Source of the DNA: Mycolicibacterium hippocampi
GTDB lineage: Bacteria > Actinomycetota > Actinomycetes > Mycobacteriales > Mycobacteriaceae
Direction: 5' to 3'
DNA: 64,000 nt
Assembly (NCBI RefSeq): GCF_010723735.1
Contig: NZ_BLLB01000002.1
Coordinates: 682,001-746,000, forward strand
The stretch's first letter is position 1, and the number at the start of each line of letters is the position of its first letter. The translations under genes were made by a program, and so were the position numbers. Below are positions 51,652-60,986 of this stretch, piece by piece. The notes below the pieces were generated by a model that worked only from the letters and a program-made list of their open reading frames with translations, ran no database searches and was not told the DNA's origin.

Positions 51652-52548
51652 ATGGACGATGCCGACGACGAGCTGGCCAGCCTCTCAGAGTTCATCTTTC
51701 TCAAAGAGAACGCCCGCCAGGCCGATGTCACCGGGCCGCTGCCGAGCGCGACGCGGGTCGACGCCGGCCCGGTGAGCGCGCTGAAGTTCGGCGACGACGC
51801 ACCGCGCGTGGTCTTCCTGCACGGCGGCGGTCAGAACGCCCATACCTGGGACACCGTCGTCATCGGACTCGGGCTGCCCGCGTTGTCGGTGGACCTGCCA
51901 GGGCACGGCCGCTCTGCGTGGCGCGAGGACGGCGACTACGGGCCGCACCTCAACGCGGTCGCCGTCGAACCGGTGATCCGGGAGCTGGCACCGGACGCCG
52001 AACTCGTCGTGGGCATGTCGCTGGGCGGGCTGACCGCGCTGCGCCTGGCCGTCGCCGCACCCGAGCTGGTGCCGAGGCTCGTCCTCGTCGACGTCACCCC
52101 GTCGGCGCCGGAGCGGCACAACGAGATGACCGACGCCCAGAAGGGCACCGTCGCCCTCGTCCAGGGTGACCGCACCTTTCCCACTTTCGACGCGATGCTC
52201 GAGGTCACGGTCGCGGCTGCCCCGCATCGAGACCGGGAGTCATTGCGGCGCGGCGTCTTCCACAACGCGAAGCGGCTGGATGACGGAACCTGGACCTGGC
52301 GGTACGACACGATCCGCAAGGGTGAGGGCTTCGAGGGCCTCTGGGACGACGTCCCCAAGCTCACCACGCCGACCACGTTGATCCGGGGCGCGAACTCGTT
52401 CTTCGTCAATGACGACGATGCGCGCGAGTTCGCCCGCATCGCGCCGGGCTTTCAGGGTGTGCACATCGTCGAGGACTCCGGGCATTCGGTGCAGAGTGAC
52501 CAGCCGCGCGCGCTGATCGAACTGCTGCGGGGAGTGCTTGCCGACTGA
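51652..52548 (+). CDS. Alpha/beta hydrolase (Rv0045c-like esterase)
   Basis: 298 residues. VVFLHGGGQNAHTWD (oxyanion HGGG), LSVDLPGHGRSAW, nucleophile elbow VGMSLGGLTAL, and DSGHSVQSDQPRAL with the catalytic His. Homologous by position and sequence to Rv0045c, a serine esterase of M. tuberculosis acting on short-chain esters. ATG 51652 start; divergent from eis with a 64-bp gap. Confidence 0.88.
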   Translation: MDDADDELASLSEFIFLKENARQADVTGPLPSATRVDAGPVSALKFGDDAPRVVFLHGGGQNAHTWDTVVIGLGLPALSVDLPGHGRSAWREDGDYGPHLNAVAVEPVIRELAPDAELVVGMSLGGLTALRLAVAAPELVPRLVLVDVTPSAPERHNEMTDAQKGTVALVQGDRTFPTFDAMLEVTVAAAPHRDRESLRRGVFHNAKRLDDGTWTWRYDTIRKGEGFEGLWDDVPKLTTPTTLIRGANSFFVNDDDAREFARIAPGFQGVHIVEDSGHSVQSDQPRALIELLRGVLAD

Positions 52549-52553
52549 TCCGC

Positions 52554-54461
52554 TCAGCGCTTGGCGGACAGTGTCTTTCGTCGCCGCAGTCCGACGACGA
52601 GCAGACCGCCGAAAGCAGCCGCGTACGGCGGTGACTGAGGCATGACGACGTTGTAGCCGAGATCCTCGAGGATCCCGAGCTCTATCGCACTCAGCACCCG
52701 AATACCCAGCCCGGTACCCGTCGCCGCATTCATCAGCATCTGGTTGTCGCCGGTGAAGGTGTCGTCATCGAGGTGACTCATCGAGCTGCCCCCCGACCAA
52801 GGATCGGGGGTGAACAGCGGAACGAGCCCGCCATAGGCGGCGATGGCGTTGGCGCCCCCGAAGAACAGCCCGCCATCGTCCCCGATCAGCTTGGGGTCGT
52901 CGGAGCTCCGCCACCGGTAGAAGGCGCCGATCGGCCTGATGCCTTCCTCGGTGACGAGGAACCTGTCGAAGAACGCCCAGTTGCGTTCGGTGTTCTCACC
53001 GGGCGGTTCCGCATTCGACAGGAACCCGAACGAATGCAGCAGTTCGTGGATGGCAGTCGAGACGAAGTCGTACTCTTCGCTTCCGACCTCCTCAGCGAGG
53101 CCCCACGAATAAGCCGACCAGTTCCAGTCGATCTCGCCGTCGGCTTGCGCACCGTTGGAATCGATGCCCGTCACCAGCTTGTTCTGCACCACCGTCCGCC
53201 AGTAGCCCGCGGCTGTGCTGACCAAGTCGCTTCCTGCGCTGGCCAGAACGTGTTCCCGTTCGTCCAGACCGACGTTGTAGGTCAGTGTCACCGGGGACGT
53301 GACGAGGAAATACTCGGTCATCTGATCGGCCACCTCCCGAAGCGCCAGCTGGCGCTCGGGCGTCCAGCCTGCTCCGCCGTCGGTGAACGTGAAGTCGAAA
53401 CTGATGGCGCGCTGGTTGATCAGCGAGTTCGCGCGCGTTCCGAGCGGCCGGAACAGATCGAGCAGATTGATGTGCAGGCCCACGTCGATCGCGACGACGC
53501 GGAAGGTGTCGACGCCGTCGAAGTCGGAATCCGGTGTGTAGGTGTAAGTGCCGTCCTCGTTGAGCGCGAGCGAGCCCATCTTGGGTGCACTGGTCAGCCG
53601 GTAGACGAGTCGGTCGCCCTCGGCGTCCGTCGCACCTATCGTGCCGGTGATGGGGCCGGTGAGCCGGCCGCTGATCTGGATCGGCGCCACCGTCGGCGCC
53701 TGGTTGAAGAACGTCCGCCGAAGTGCCAGGAACGAGGATTCCAGCTCAGCCTTCCGCTCGTCGTCGACGTCCAGTGAGTCGATCCACGCCTGGTTCCTGG
53801 CGGCCCAGTCGTCCATGACCTGGGCGACAACCTCATCCCAGCTGCGCCGCGGCGCCAGCGCCGGCGGCACCGGAACCGGTTCGGCAGCCGTCTCGTCTGT
53901 CGACGTGGTCAACTGCGCTACCGACGAAGCGGCGCCGGTCGACTGCGGTGCCTGCAAAGGACGGGTGCTGTCGATGACGGGCTGCTCAGCCGTCGTGGCG
54001 TCGACGACATCGGCCGCGGATTCGTCAGCGCGGCTGTCAGGTTCGGAGTCGCCGGTTACCTGGTCGTTCTCGTCGTCGTCGAGATCGACCTCGGCGGCGT
54101 CGTCGTCATCAACGTCGTCAACGTCATCAGTGTCATCGGCCGCGTCGGAGCCGTCGTCATCGGCGTCGTCGTCACCGGCGTCGGCGGTGCTGTCGACACT
54201 CGGTGACCTTTCCTCGCCTCCGGCCGAACGCTTCGCGGCTCCCGAGGACGCCCCGGCGTCCGAACCCGATTCACTCGACGATGCGGAGGCGGACTCCGAG
54301 CTGTCGGCGGTCGCGACCCCGACCTGCGGTCCTGTCAGTGACAGGCCCCAGAGCGCCGCACCCATTCCCGCAGAGGCCACGCCGAGCTGCAGCCATCGCC
54401 TGACGGCAAAACCCTCGGCCCGACGTCCGCGTTTCACAGCCTTCTTCACCGCTGCAGCCAC
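52554..54461 (-). CDS. Secreted zinc metalloprotease with acidic low-complexity region and cadherin-like repeat
   Basis: 635 residues from GTG 54461 (GGGGGAG and 6-base spacer upstream; a frame open to 54569 has no RBS). Basic N-terminus and hydrophobic stretch (WLQLGVASAGMGAALWGLSL) form a signal peptide. Residues ~55-170 are Ser/Asp-rich with runs such as DDTDDVDDVDDDD. A cadherin-like Ig domain (YTYTPDSDFDGVDTFRV) follows, then a metalloprotease domain with HELLHSFGF (His472, Glu473, His476) and GSSMSHLDDDTF. The C-terminus PPYAAAFGGLLVVGLRRRK is a hydrophobic segment followed by Arg, like a sorting tail. Substrate unknown. Confidence 0.78.
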   Translation of the reverse strand: MAAAVKKAVKRGRRAEGFAVRRWLQLGVASAGMGAALWGLSLTGPQVGVATADSSESASASSSESGSDAGASSGAAKRSAGGEERSPSVDSTADAGDDDADDDGSDAADDTDDVDDVDDDDAAEVDLDDDENDQVTGDSEPDSRADESAADVVDATTAEQPVIDSTRPLQAPQSTGAASSVAQLTTSTDETAAEPVPVPPALAPRRSWDEVVAQVMDDWAARNQAWIDSLDVDDERKAELESSFLALRRTFFNQAPTVAPIQISGRLTGPITGTIGATDAEGDRLVYRLTSAPKMGSLALNEDGTYTYTPDSDFDGVDTFRVVAIDVGLHINLLDLFRPLGTRANSLINQRAISFDFTFTDGGAGWTPERQLALREVADQMTEYFLVTSPVTLTYNVGLDEREHVLASAGSDLVSTAAGYWRTVVQNKLVTGIDSNGAQADGEIDWNWSAYSWGLAEEVGSEEYDFVSTAIHELLHSFGFLSNAEPPGENTERNWAFFDRFLVTEEGIRPIGAFYRWRSSDDPKLIGDDGGLFFGGANAIAAYGGLVPLFTPDPWSGGSSMSHLDDDTFTGDNQMLMNAATGTGLGIRVLSAIELGILEDLGYNVVMPQSPPYAAAFGGLLVVGLRRRKTLSAKR

Positions 54462-54673
54462 TATTGACTCCCCCGTAAACCCCGCTGTTTTCAGCAGACT
54501 ACGCGCGCGCATCGGTTTGCTGAGCAAATCTGCCGAGGAACTTTTGTGCCAATGTGCGCGGTCAGGCACCGTTCACCTGTTGGTCGCCCTGTGCTCGCCC
54601 TGCTGCCGTAGCTTTCCGCTGGTCCTGGCCGACTGCCCCGGCCGGAGTCGACCGTGGAAGGAATCGGACCGTC

Positions 54674-56743
54674 ATGTCGCTTGTGCCGCTCAACCTGTTC
54701 GTCAACCACAACGGAAAGTCCAAGCGACAGCACATCACCTGCGTGTACAAGTGCGGTGACGCCTGCTCGAAGCCGGCGCCCAACCGCAGCGACAACGAGT
54801 ACTTCGGTGACATCGCGAAGGCGGTGTCGAGACGGTCGATGCTGCAGGTCGGCGGTGTCGCTGTGCTGGCAGTCGGCGCGGGCTCGGTGCTCGCCGCCTG
54901 CTCGTCGGACACCCAACCGGCCGAGACGTCGACGTCGTCCGCCGCGCCCGCCGAACCCCCTGCGGGCATGAACTTCTCCTCAGTGGCGCCGAACAGTGAA
55001 GACCTCGTTGTCGTTCCTGAGGGCTACGAGCAGGCCGTCGTCATCAGATGGGGCGATCCGGTGCTGCCCGACGCACCGGAGTTCGATGTGGCGGCGCAGA
55101 CCGCGGCCGCGCAACGGCGCCAGTTCGGCTTCAACAACGACTTCGCGGCCCTGCTGCCGGTTGATGGTGCACCGAACCGCTTCCTGTTGGTCGTCAGCCA
55201 CGAGTACACCACTGAGCAGTTCATGTTCCCCGGATACGATCCGGACGCGCCCACCCGTGAACAGTTCGACATCGCTATGGCGGCACACGGACTCAGCGTG
55301 GTCGAGGTCGAGCGCACTTCGGATGGTCTCAAGCCCGTGATGGGGCGCTACAACCGGAGAATCACCGGCGATGACCCCTTCACCCTCGCAGGTCCGGCGG
55401 CCGGCAGTGAATTCGTCAGGACCGAGGCCGACCCGACGGGCCGCGCCGTGGCAGGGACGCTGAACAACTGCGCTGGCGGCGTTACTCCCTGGGGCACCGT
55501 GCTTTCCGGCGAGGAGAACTTCAATCAGTACTTCGGGGTTCCGGACGGGACGCCGGAACCACCCCCGACCGTCGCGGACCAGATGGACCGTTACGGCATC
55601 TCCTGGGAGCCCAGCGAACGCGTCTGGGAAACCTTCGATCCCCGCTTCGACCTGTCGGCCACACCCAACGAACCCAACCGGTTCGGCTACATCGTCGAGG
55701 TCAACCCCTGGGATCCCGCGTCGACGCCGGTCAAACACACAGCGATGGGTCGCTTCAAACACGAGGGTGCCACCATCCACGTCACCGACGACGGCACGGT
55801 GGTCGCCTACACCGGCGACGACGAGCGCTTCGACTACATGTACAAGTTCGTGTCGTCCAAGAAGATGCAGTCGGGAACAGACCCAGCCGCGATGGCACAC
55901 AACATGACGATCCTCGACGAAGGCACCCTGTACGTGGCCAAGCTCTCCAGCGATATTCCGGCCGCGGAGATCGACGGTTCCGGAGAGCTTCCGGCGGCGG
56001 GTTCGTTCGCAGGCAGCGGCACTTGGATTCCGTTGCTGCGCAGCGGCCCTGACGGTCAGGGTGAATCCCTGGTAGCGGGTGTCACGGCGCAGGAGGTCGC
56101 GGTGTTCACCCGGCTGGCCGCCGACAAGGCCGGGGCCACCAAGATGGACCGTCCCGAGGACTTCGAGGCCAACCCCAAGACCGGAAAGGTCTATGTGGCG
56201 TTGACCAACAACAGCAAGCGTGGCGCATCCGGTGAGCCCGGACCCGACGCCGCCAACCCCCGCAACGACAACAAGAGCGGGCAGGTCCTCGAGATCACCG
56301 ACGACCACGCCGGCACGGCGTTCACCTGGAACCTGCTGCTGGTGTGCGGTGACCCGGCCGCCGCCGACACCTACTACGGCGGATTCGACAAGACCAAGGT
56401 CAGTCCGATCTCCTGCCCGGACAACCTTGCCTTCGACAGCCACGGCAACCTGTGGATCTCCACCGACGGGAACGCCCTGGACTCCAACGACGGCTTGTTC
56501 GCCGTGGCGCTGGAAGGGCCGAACCGCGGCGAGACCAAGCAGTTCCTGACCGTGCCGATCGGTGCGGAGACGTGCGGGCCCATCATCAACGACGACCTCG
56601 TCACGGTCTGCGTGCAGCATCCCGGTGAGAACGACGACAGCAGCATCGACAACCCGCAGTCGCGCTGGCCGGAGGGTGGGAACGGCACGGCGCGGCCTGC
56701 CGTGGTTGCGGTGTGGAAGAACAGCGGCCAGATCGGCGTCTGA
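54674..56743 (+). CDS. PhoX/DUF839 family phosphatase-like lipoprotein
   Basis: 689 residues from ATG 54674. Tat signal SRRSMLQVGGVAVLAVGAGSVLAACSS with lipobox LAAC: exported folded and lipid-anchored. The mature protein is a PhoX-like beta-propeller: FGFNNDFAALLP, SHEYTTEQFMFP, LNNCAGGVTPWGTVLSGEENF, RPEDFEANPKTGKVYVALTNN, CPDNLAFDSHGNLWISTDG. PhoX enzymes are Ca/Fe-dependent phosphomonoesterases. A ~60-residue hydrophilic leader precedes the RR motif, which is common in this family. Divergent from the metalloprotease (212 bp gap). Confidence 0.88.
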   Translation: MSLVPLNLFVNHNGKSKRQHITCVYKCGDACSKPAPNRSDNEYFGDIAKAVSRRSMLQVGGVAVLAVGAGSVLAACSSDTQPAETSTSSAAPAEPPAGMNFSSVAPNSEDLVVVPEGYEQAVVIRWGDPVLPDAPEFDVAAQTAAAQRRQFGFNNDFAALLPVDGAPNRFLLVVSHEYTTEQFMFPGYDPDAPTREQFDIAMAAHGLSVVEVERTSDGLKPVMGRYNRRITGDDPFTLAGPAAGSEFVRTEADPTGRAVAGTLNNCAGGVTPWGTVLSGEENFNQYFGVPDGTPEPPPTVADQMDRYGISWEPSERVWETFDPRFDLSATPNEPNRFGYIVEVNPWDPASTPVKHTAMGRFKHEGATIHVTDDGTVVAYTGDDERFDYMYKFVSSKKMQSGTDPAAMAHNMTILDEGTLYVAKLSSDIPAAEIDGSGELPAAGSFAGSGTWIPLLRSGPDGQGESLVAGVTAQEVAVFTRLAADKAGATKMDRPEDFEANPKTGKVYVALTNNSKRGASGEPGPDAANPRNDNKSGQVLEITDDHAGTAFTWNLLLVCGDPAAADTYYGGFDKTKVSPISCPDNLAFDSHGNLWISTDGNALDSNDGLFAVALEGPNRGETKQFLTVPIGAETCGPIINDDLVTVCVQHPGENDDSSIDNPQSRWPEGGNGTARPAVVAVWKNSGQIGV

Positions 56744-56799
56744 GCGCTTGCGCGAAGACCAAACAGCGGCGTCTGAGCGCTTGCGCGAAGACCAAACAG
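56734..56799. repeat. 33-bp tandem duplication over the PhoX stop codon
   Basis: Copies 56734-56766 and 56767-56799 are identical (CGGCGTCTGAGCGCTTGCG followed by CGAAGACCAAACAG). The first copy includes the last codons and TGA of the PhoX gene; the second lies outside it and ends 31 bases before the LLM gene. Confidence 0.9.
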
Positions 56800-56830
56800 C
56801 GGCAGTGAGATTTCGGGCTACGTTGGGATC

Positions 56831-57640
56831 ATGACTTCCTCCACCCGCCGCATCCGGATCGGCGTGCAACTGCAGCCCCAGCACGCACCTGTGTACACCC
56901 ACCTGCGCGACGCCGTGCGTCGCTGCGAGGACATGGGCGTGGACGTCGCCTTCAACTGGGACCACTTCTTCCCGCTGTACGGCGACCCGGACGGGGCGCA
57001 CTATGAATGCTGGACGATGCTGGGCGCCTGGGGCGAGCAGACGTCGCGCATCGAGATCGGCGCGCTGGTCACCTGCAACTCCTACCGCAACCCCGAGCTG
57101 CTGGCCGACATGGCCCGCACCGTCGACCACATCTCCGACGGCCGGCTCATCCTCGGCATCGGATCGGGTTGGAAGCAGAAGGATTACGACGAGTACGGCT
57201 ATGAGTTCGGCACCGCCGGCAGCCGCCTCGACGACCTGGCCGAGGCGATGCCACGCATCGAGGCCAGGTTGGCCAAGCTCAACCCGCAGCCGCTGCGCGA
57301 GATCCCGATTCTGATCGGAGGGCAGGGCGAGAAGAAGACCCTGCGGATGGTCGCCGAACACGCCCACATCTGGCACGGGTTCACCGACGCCACGACCTAC
57401 CCGGCCAAGGCCGAGGTGCTCGATCGCCACTGCGCCGACGTCGGCCGCGATCCGGCGGCGATCGAGCGCTCGTCCGGAGTGCCCGAGGGCAGCGTCGACG
57501 CCGCACTCGCCGGCGCGGAATCGCTCGTCGGCCTCGGCGTGACGCTGTTGACGGTCGGGGTCAACGGACCCGACTACGATCTGACCGTCGCGCAGGCGCT
57601 GTGCCGCTGGCGGGACGAGCGCCTCGCCGACGCGGGCTGA
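56831..57640 (+). CDS. LLM-class F420-dependent oxidoreductase (Rv0044c-like)
   Basis: 269 residues. RIRIGVQLQPQHAPVYTHLRDA (first strand), AFNWDHFFPLYGD, VTCNSYRNPELLADMARTVDHISDGRLILGIGSGW are luciferase-like monooxygenase signatures; these TIM-barrel enzymes bind F420 or FMN. Syntenic with Rv0044c of M. tuberculosis. Its stop lies in a 13-bp tandem repeat. Substrate unknown. Confidence 0.9.
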   Translation: MTSSTRRIRIGVQLQPQHAPVYTHLRDAVRRCEDMGVDVAFNWDHFFPLYGDPDGAHYECWTMLGAWGEQTSRIEIGALVTCNSYRNPELLADMARTVDHISDGRLILGIGSGWKQKDYDEYGYEFGTAGSRLDDLAEAMPRIEARLAKLNPQPLREIPILIGGQGEKKTLRMVAEHAHIWHGFTDATTYPAKAEVLDRHCADVGRDPAAIERSSGVPEGSVDAALAGAESLVGLGVTLLTVGVNGPDYDLTVAQALCRWRDERLADAG

Positions 57641-57657
57641 ACCTGCGGGCTGAACCT
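57632..57657. repeat. 13-bp tandem duplication over the LLM stop codon
   Basis: GCGGGCTGAACCT twice (57632-57644 and 57645-57657). The first copy holds the TGA stop (57638-57640). Same pattern as the 33-bp repeat at the preceding gene. Confidence 0.85.
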
Positions 57658-57705
57658 GCCGAACAGCTCCACCAGGTGAGGCAGCCGTGAGAGACTGGCG
57701 CCGCC

Positions 57706-58371
57706 ATGCCCAAGAAGTATGGGGTCAAAGAGAAGGATCTCGTGGTCTCTCACGTGGTCAATCTCGTCCTGACGGGGAAGCTGCGGTCCGGGGATCGGTT
57801 GGACCGCAACGAGATCGCGCACGAACTCGGCCTGAGCCGGGTGCCGGTGCAGGAAGCGGTGATCCAGCTCGAGCACGACGGCATTCTGTCGACCCGGTAT
57901 CACCGTGGCGCCTTCGTCGAGCGGTTCGACGAATCCACGGTCCGCGAGCACCACGAGCTCTACGGGCTGCTGAGCGGGACTGCGTCGGCGCGGGCGGCCG
58001 CCGCCACGGACCCGTTGATCGTCGCCGAACTCGACAGTGTGCTGACGCTGATGCGCAACGGCAAGGACTCCCGGCTCTTCGACGCGCAGGCACGGCGGTT
58101 CCGCGCGGTCGTCAACGCCGAGTATGCGGGGCCCCGGTTGCAGGCGGCGATCGACTCCTCGCAAACCTTGATCCCGCCTGCCTTCTGGGCCGGCTACCTC
58201 GAACACCACGACGCGCTGCTGCCCTCCTACGAAGACGAACTGGCCGCGATCCGCGCGGCCGAGCCGGAATCGGCGCGGGCGGCATGCATGCATCGCGCGG
58301 AGGTGATGGCCGGGATCCTGACGTCGGAGCTGGTTCGACGCGGGGTGCTGTGCGCCTCACGAGCGGATTGA
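57706..58371 (+). CDS. GntR/FCD family regulator (Rv0043c-like)
   Basis: 221 residues from ATG 57706. GntR winged helix ([40 protein letters not shown]..., about 20-75) and a helical FCD ligand domain with [16 protein letters not shown] and an H-x-x-H-like CMHRAEVM near the C-terminus for metal binding. Syntenic with Rv0043c. It may control the LLM gene or its own expression; no operator stands out. Confidence 0.88.
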   Translation: MPKKYGVKEKDLVVSHVVNLVLTGKLRSGDRLDRNEIAHELGLSRVPVQEAVIQLEHDGILSTRYHRGAFVERFDESTVREHHELYGLLSGTASARAAAATDPLIVAELDSVLTLMRNGKDSRLFDAQARRFRAVVNAEYAGPRLQAAIDSSQTLIPPAFWAGYLEHHDALLPSYEDELAAIRAAEPESARAACMHRAEVMAGILTSELVRRGVLCASRAD

Positions 58372-58472
58372 CCAGAGGTCGCAGTTGCGGCGGAGATTCC
58401 CGGCATGTTTCTGCCGCCATAACTGTCGTCCGCGCAACTTGACAGCTTCAGACAGGTTAGACTGGCTGAATT

Positions 58473-58910
58473 ATGGGGACTGAACCGCAGGTCAGCGAGC
58501 TGGCAGGGGAACTGCAGCGCGTGCTGTCGAAGGTGCTGTCCGTTCTCCGTCACACCGGCAGGACCTCGACCTCCGGTGACCTCACCCTGGCGCAGCTGTC
58601 CATCCTTCTGACGCTGTTGGACCAGGGCCCGATCCGGATGACCGATCTGGCCGCCCATGAGCGGGTCCGCACCCCCACCACCACGGTGGCGATCCGCAGG
58701 CTCGAGAAGCTGGGGCTGGTCAAGCGCTCCCGGGACCCGTCCGATCTGCGGGCGGTCCTGGTGGACATCACCCCCGAGGGGCACGCACAGCACCGGGATG
58801 CGTTGGCCTCCAGGCAGGCTCATCTCGCAGCGCTGCTCAGCAAGCTCAGCGAAGAGGAGCTCGATGCGCTGGCCAAGGCCCTGGCCCCGCTCGAGCGGAT
58901 CGCCGAATAG
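58473..58910 (+). CDS. MarR family regulator (Rv0042c-like)
   Basis: 145 residues from ATG 58473. TLAQLSILLTLLDQGPIRMTDLAAHERVRTPTTTVAIRRLEKLGLVKRSRDPSDLRAVLV in segments is the MarR winged helix with the DPSDLR wing. Syntenic with Rv0042c. Convergent with the glucosylglycerate hydrolase gene 3 bp beyond its stop, so there is no room for a separate terminator. Confidence 0.88.
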   Translation: MGTEPQVSELAGELQRVLSKVLSVLRHTGRTSTSGDLTLAQLSILLTLLDQGPIRMTDLAAHERVRTPTTTVAIRRLEKLGLVKRSRDPSDLRAVLVDITPEGHAQHRDALASRQAHLAALLSKLSEEELDALAKALAPLERIAE

Positions 58911-58913
58911 CGC

Positions 58914-60254
58914 TCAGCCCAACCAGTCCAGCACCGCGGCCGCGGTCCAGGACTGTTGCATGCTGCCCAGTGGTTCTCCGGTGAACGGCTCGTAGTACTC
59001 GGCGAAGGTCCCGTCGCTGGCTTGCCGCAGACCCTCGCGACGCAGGCTCGACGAGCGCTCGGCCCAGCCCCTCCTGGCGAAGCACCAGGAGAACAGCCAG
59101 GTCATCACCGGCCACACCGGTCCGCGCCAGTACTCGCGCGGCCTGAAGTCGCGCGAGACCGGCGACGTCGACGGGATCAGCGCGTAGGCGAGATCGGGGT
59201 GACCGCAGAACCGCGGGCCCTCCAACAGTCGCAGCAACGCCCGTTCCCGGTCGTGGGGCAGGCCCCCGCACAGCAGCGGCGCGAACTGCGCAACCGTCTC
59301 GGTGGCGATCCACCGTCCCCCACGAACGTCGTAATCCTTTGCCGCACCGGTGCGTTCGTCGGTGGTCGCGATGACACCGCCGCGGAACCGATCGGCCCAC
59401 CCGTAGAGGTCCTTGACATCTGCATGCGGCCGCTTGTGGTCCTCACCGATCTCGGCCAGCACCTGACAGGCCACCGACAGGATCGCCGAGACGAACACGT
59501 CCTCGACGGCGAAGCTGACCGCCTTGGGCAGCAATTCGTCGTCGTAGCGGGCCGCCTTCATCTCCTCGACGAGCCAGAGGTAGCGGTCGTACTCGACGTC
59601 GCTGGGCCGCTGGGTGGCGTCGGTGTTGATCTTGTTGTCCTCGCGCTGGTACTCCGGTACCTCGCCGGGGTTCACGTTGGCGTAGGCGCTGTCCCACCGC
59701 GGCGAGTTGTCCATTCCCGACTCCCAGCCGTGGTACACCGTCACCCGGCCGTTGCCGTTCTGGTCCCGGCACTCGGCCAGCCAGCGATGCCACCGCACCA
59801 GATCGTCCCAGCGCCGGTCCAGGAACGACTCGGCGACCGCGCGGGTCGAGCGGCCGCGGGTGCGCGCATGGTCGAGGATTCGTTGCACCGCGATGGCGTG
59901 CACCGGCGGTTGCGTGATGCCCGAGGTGTGGCGGGTTCGCGGAGCGTCCGTCGACAGCGCCGAACACGCCCACCTCGCCGGGCCCGGGAAGTAGCCGTCC
60001 ACACCGTTGGCGAACACGATGTGCGGAATCATGCCGTTGCGCCACTGGGCAGACAGCAGCGTGTCGAGTTCGACGACCGCACGTTCCACCGACAGCGGGG
60101 CCAGTCCGATCGACACGAAGGCCGCGTCCCAACTCCACATGTGCGGGTAGAGCAAGGGCGCCGCGGTGGTCATCGCACCGAGGTCGTTACCGCGCAGCAG
60201 GTACGCAGCGCGGGCCGCCAGTTGCGTCGGGGCGAAGCTCGGATCGGGGGGCAT
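58914..60254 (-). CDS. ggh: Glucosylglycerate hydrolase (GH63)
   Basis: 446 residues from ATG 60254, the length of the M. hassiacum enzyme; ATG 60263 adds three residues and has GAAGG upstream. PLLYPHMWSWDAAFVSIGLA, HGWESGMDNSPRWDSAY and YYEPFTGEPLGSMQQSWTAAA are the (alpha/alpha)6-barrel GH63 motifs; Asp182 and Glu419 fall exactly at the catalytic positions reported for mycobacterial GgH. It hydrolyses glucosylglycerate to glucose and glycerate, mobilising this compatible solute when cells recover from nitrogen limitation. Typical of rapidly growing mycobacteria and absent from M. tuberculosis. Confidence 0.88.
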   Translation of the reverse strand: MPPDPSFAPTQLAARAAYLLRGNDLGAMTTAAPLLYPHMWSWDAAFVSIGLAPLSVERAVVELDTLLSAQWRNGMIPHIVFANGVDGYFPGPARWACSALSTDAPRTRHTSGITQPPVHAIAVQRILDHARTRGRSTRAVAESFLDRRWDDLVRWHRWLAECRDQNGNGRVTVYHGWESGMDNSPRWDSAYANVNPGEVPEYQREDNKINTDATQRPSDVEYDRYLWLVEEMKAARYDDELLPKAVSFAVEDVFVSAILSVACQVLAEIGEDHKRPHADVKDLYGWADRFRGGVIATTDERTGAAKDYDVRGGRWIATETVAQFAPLLCGGLPHDRERALLRLLEGPRFCGHPDLAYALIPSTSPVSRDFRPREYWRGPVWPVMTWLFSWCFARRGWAERSSSLRREGLRQASDGTFAEYYEPFTGEPLGSMQQSWTAAAVLDWLG

Positions 60255-60308
60255 CGCATCCATGATGCGACCTTCGCGCCCGAAATGCAGGGTCGGTAGG
60301 GTTCCAGT

Positions 60309-60977
60309 GTGCCGACCGCCATGATCACCGGGGCCTCCGGAGGACTCGGAGCCGCCCTCGCCGACGCACTGGCCCCGACGCACACGCTGCTGCTCGCGGG
60401 CCGGCAGTCATCACGTCTGGACGCCGTCGCCGAGCGTTTCGGCGCCACCACCTGGCCCATCGACCTCGCCGATCCGGATGCCATCGCCGCCGTCGTCGAG
60501 CCTTTGGTGGAGCTCGACGTGCTGATACACAACGCCGGCGTGGCCTACCCGGGTCGGGTGGCGGAGTCCTCGATCGACGAGTGGCGGTCCTCCATGGCCG
60601 TCAATGTGATTGGCGCGGTTGCTCTCACACTCGAGCTGCTGCCCGCGCTACGCAGCGCGGGCGGGCACGTGGTGTTCATCAACTCCGGATCCGGGATCAA
60701 ACCGTCTCCGGGTCTGGCGTCGTACTCGGCGAGCAAGTTCGCGTTGCGGGGGTTCGCCGACGCGCTGCGCAATGACGAACCGGCGCTGCGCGTCACGTCG
60801 GTGCACCCGGGACGGATCGCGACCGCGATGCAGGAGGATCTGGTCGCCTACGAGGGCCGTGAGTACGACCCCGAACAGTTCCTGAGTCCGCAGACCGTCG
60901 CGCAGGTCACCGCCGACGCGATCAACGCGCCGCGCGACGCCCACATCCACGAGGTCATCGTCCGCCCGCGGGGGTGA
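60309..60977 (+). CDS. SDR family oxidoreductase
   Basis: 222 residues from GTG 60309. ITGASGGLGAALADAL loop, HNAGVA, SGSGI, YSASKFAL (Tyr-x-x-x-Lys), HPGRIATAMQ. Shorter than most SDRs but complete through the substrate loop. Divergent from ggh (54-bp gap) and convergent with leuS (9-bp gap). Substrate unknown. Confidence 0.85.
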   Translation: MPTAMITGASGGLGAALADALAPTHTLLLAGRQSSRLDAVAERFGATTWPIDLADPDAIAAVVEPLVELDVLIHNAGVAYPGRVAESSIDEWRSSMAVNVIGAVALTLELLPALRSAGGHVVFINSGSGIKPSPGLASYSASKFALRGFADALRNDEPALRVTSVHPGRIATAMQEDLVAYEGREYDPEQFLSPQTVAQVTADAINAPRDAHIHEVIVRPRG

Positions 60978-60986
60978 TTCTCGGAC

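Noticed and set aside
52554..52640. LPXTG-type sorting signal at the metalloprotease C-terminus
   Set aside because: No LPxTG; the hydrophobic-plus-Arg tail is only reminiscent of other sorting signals.
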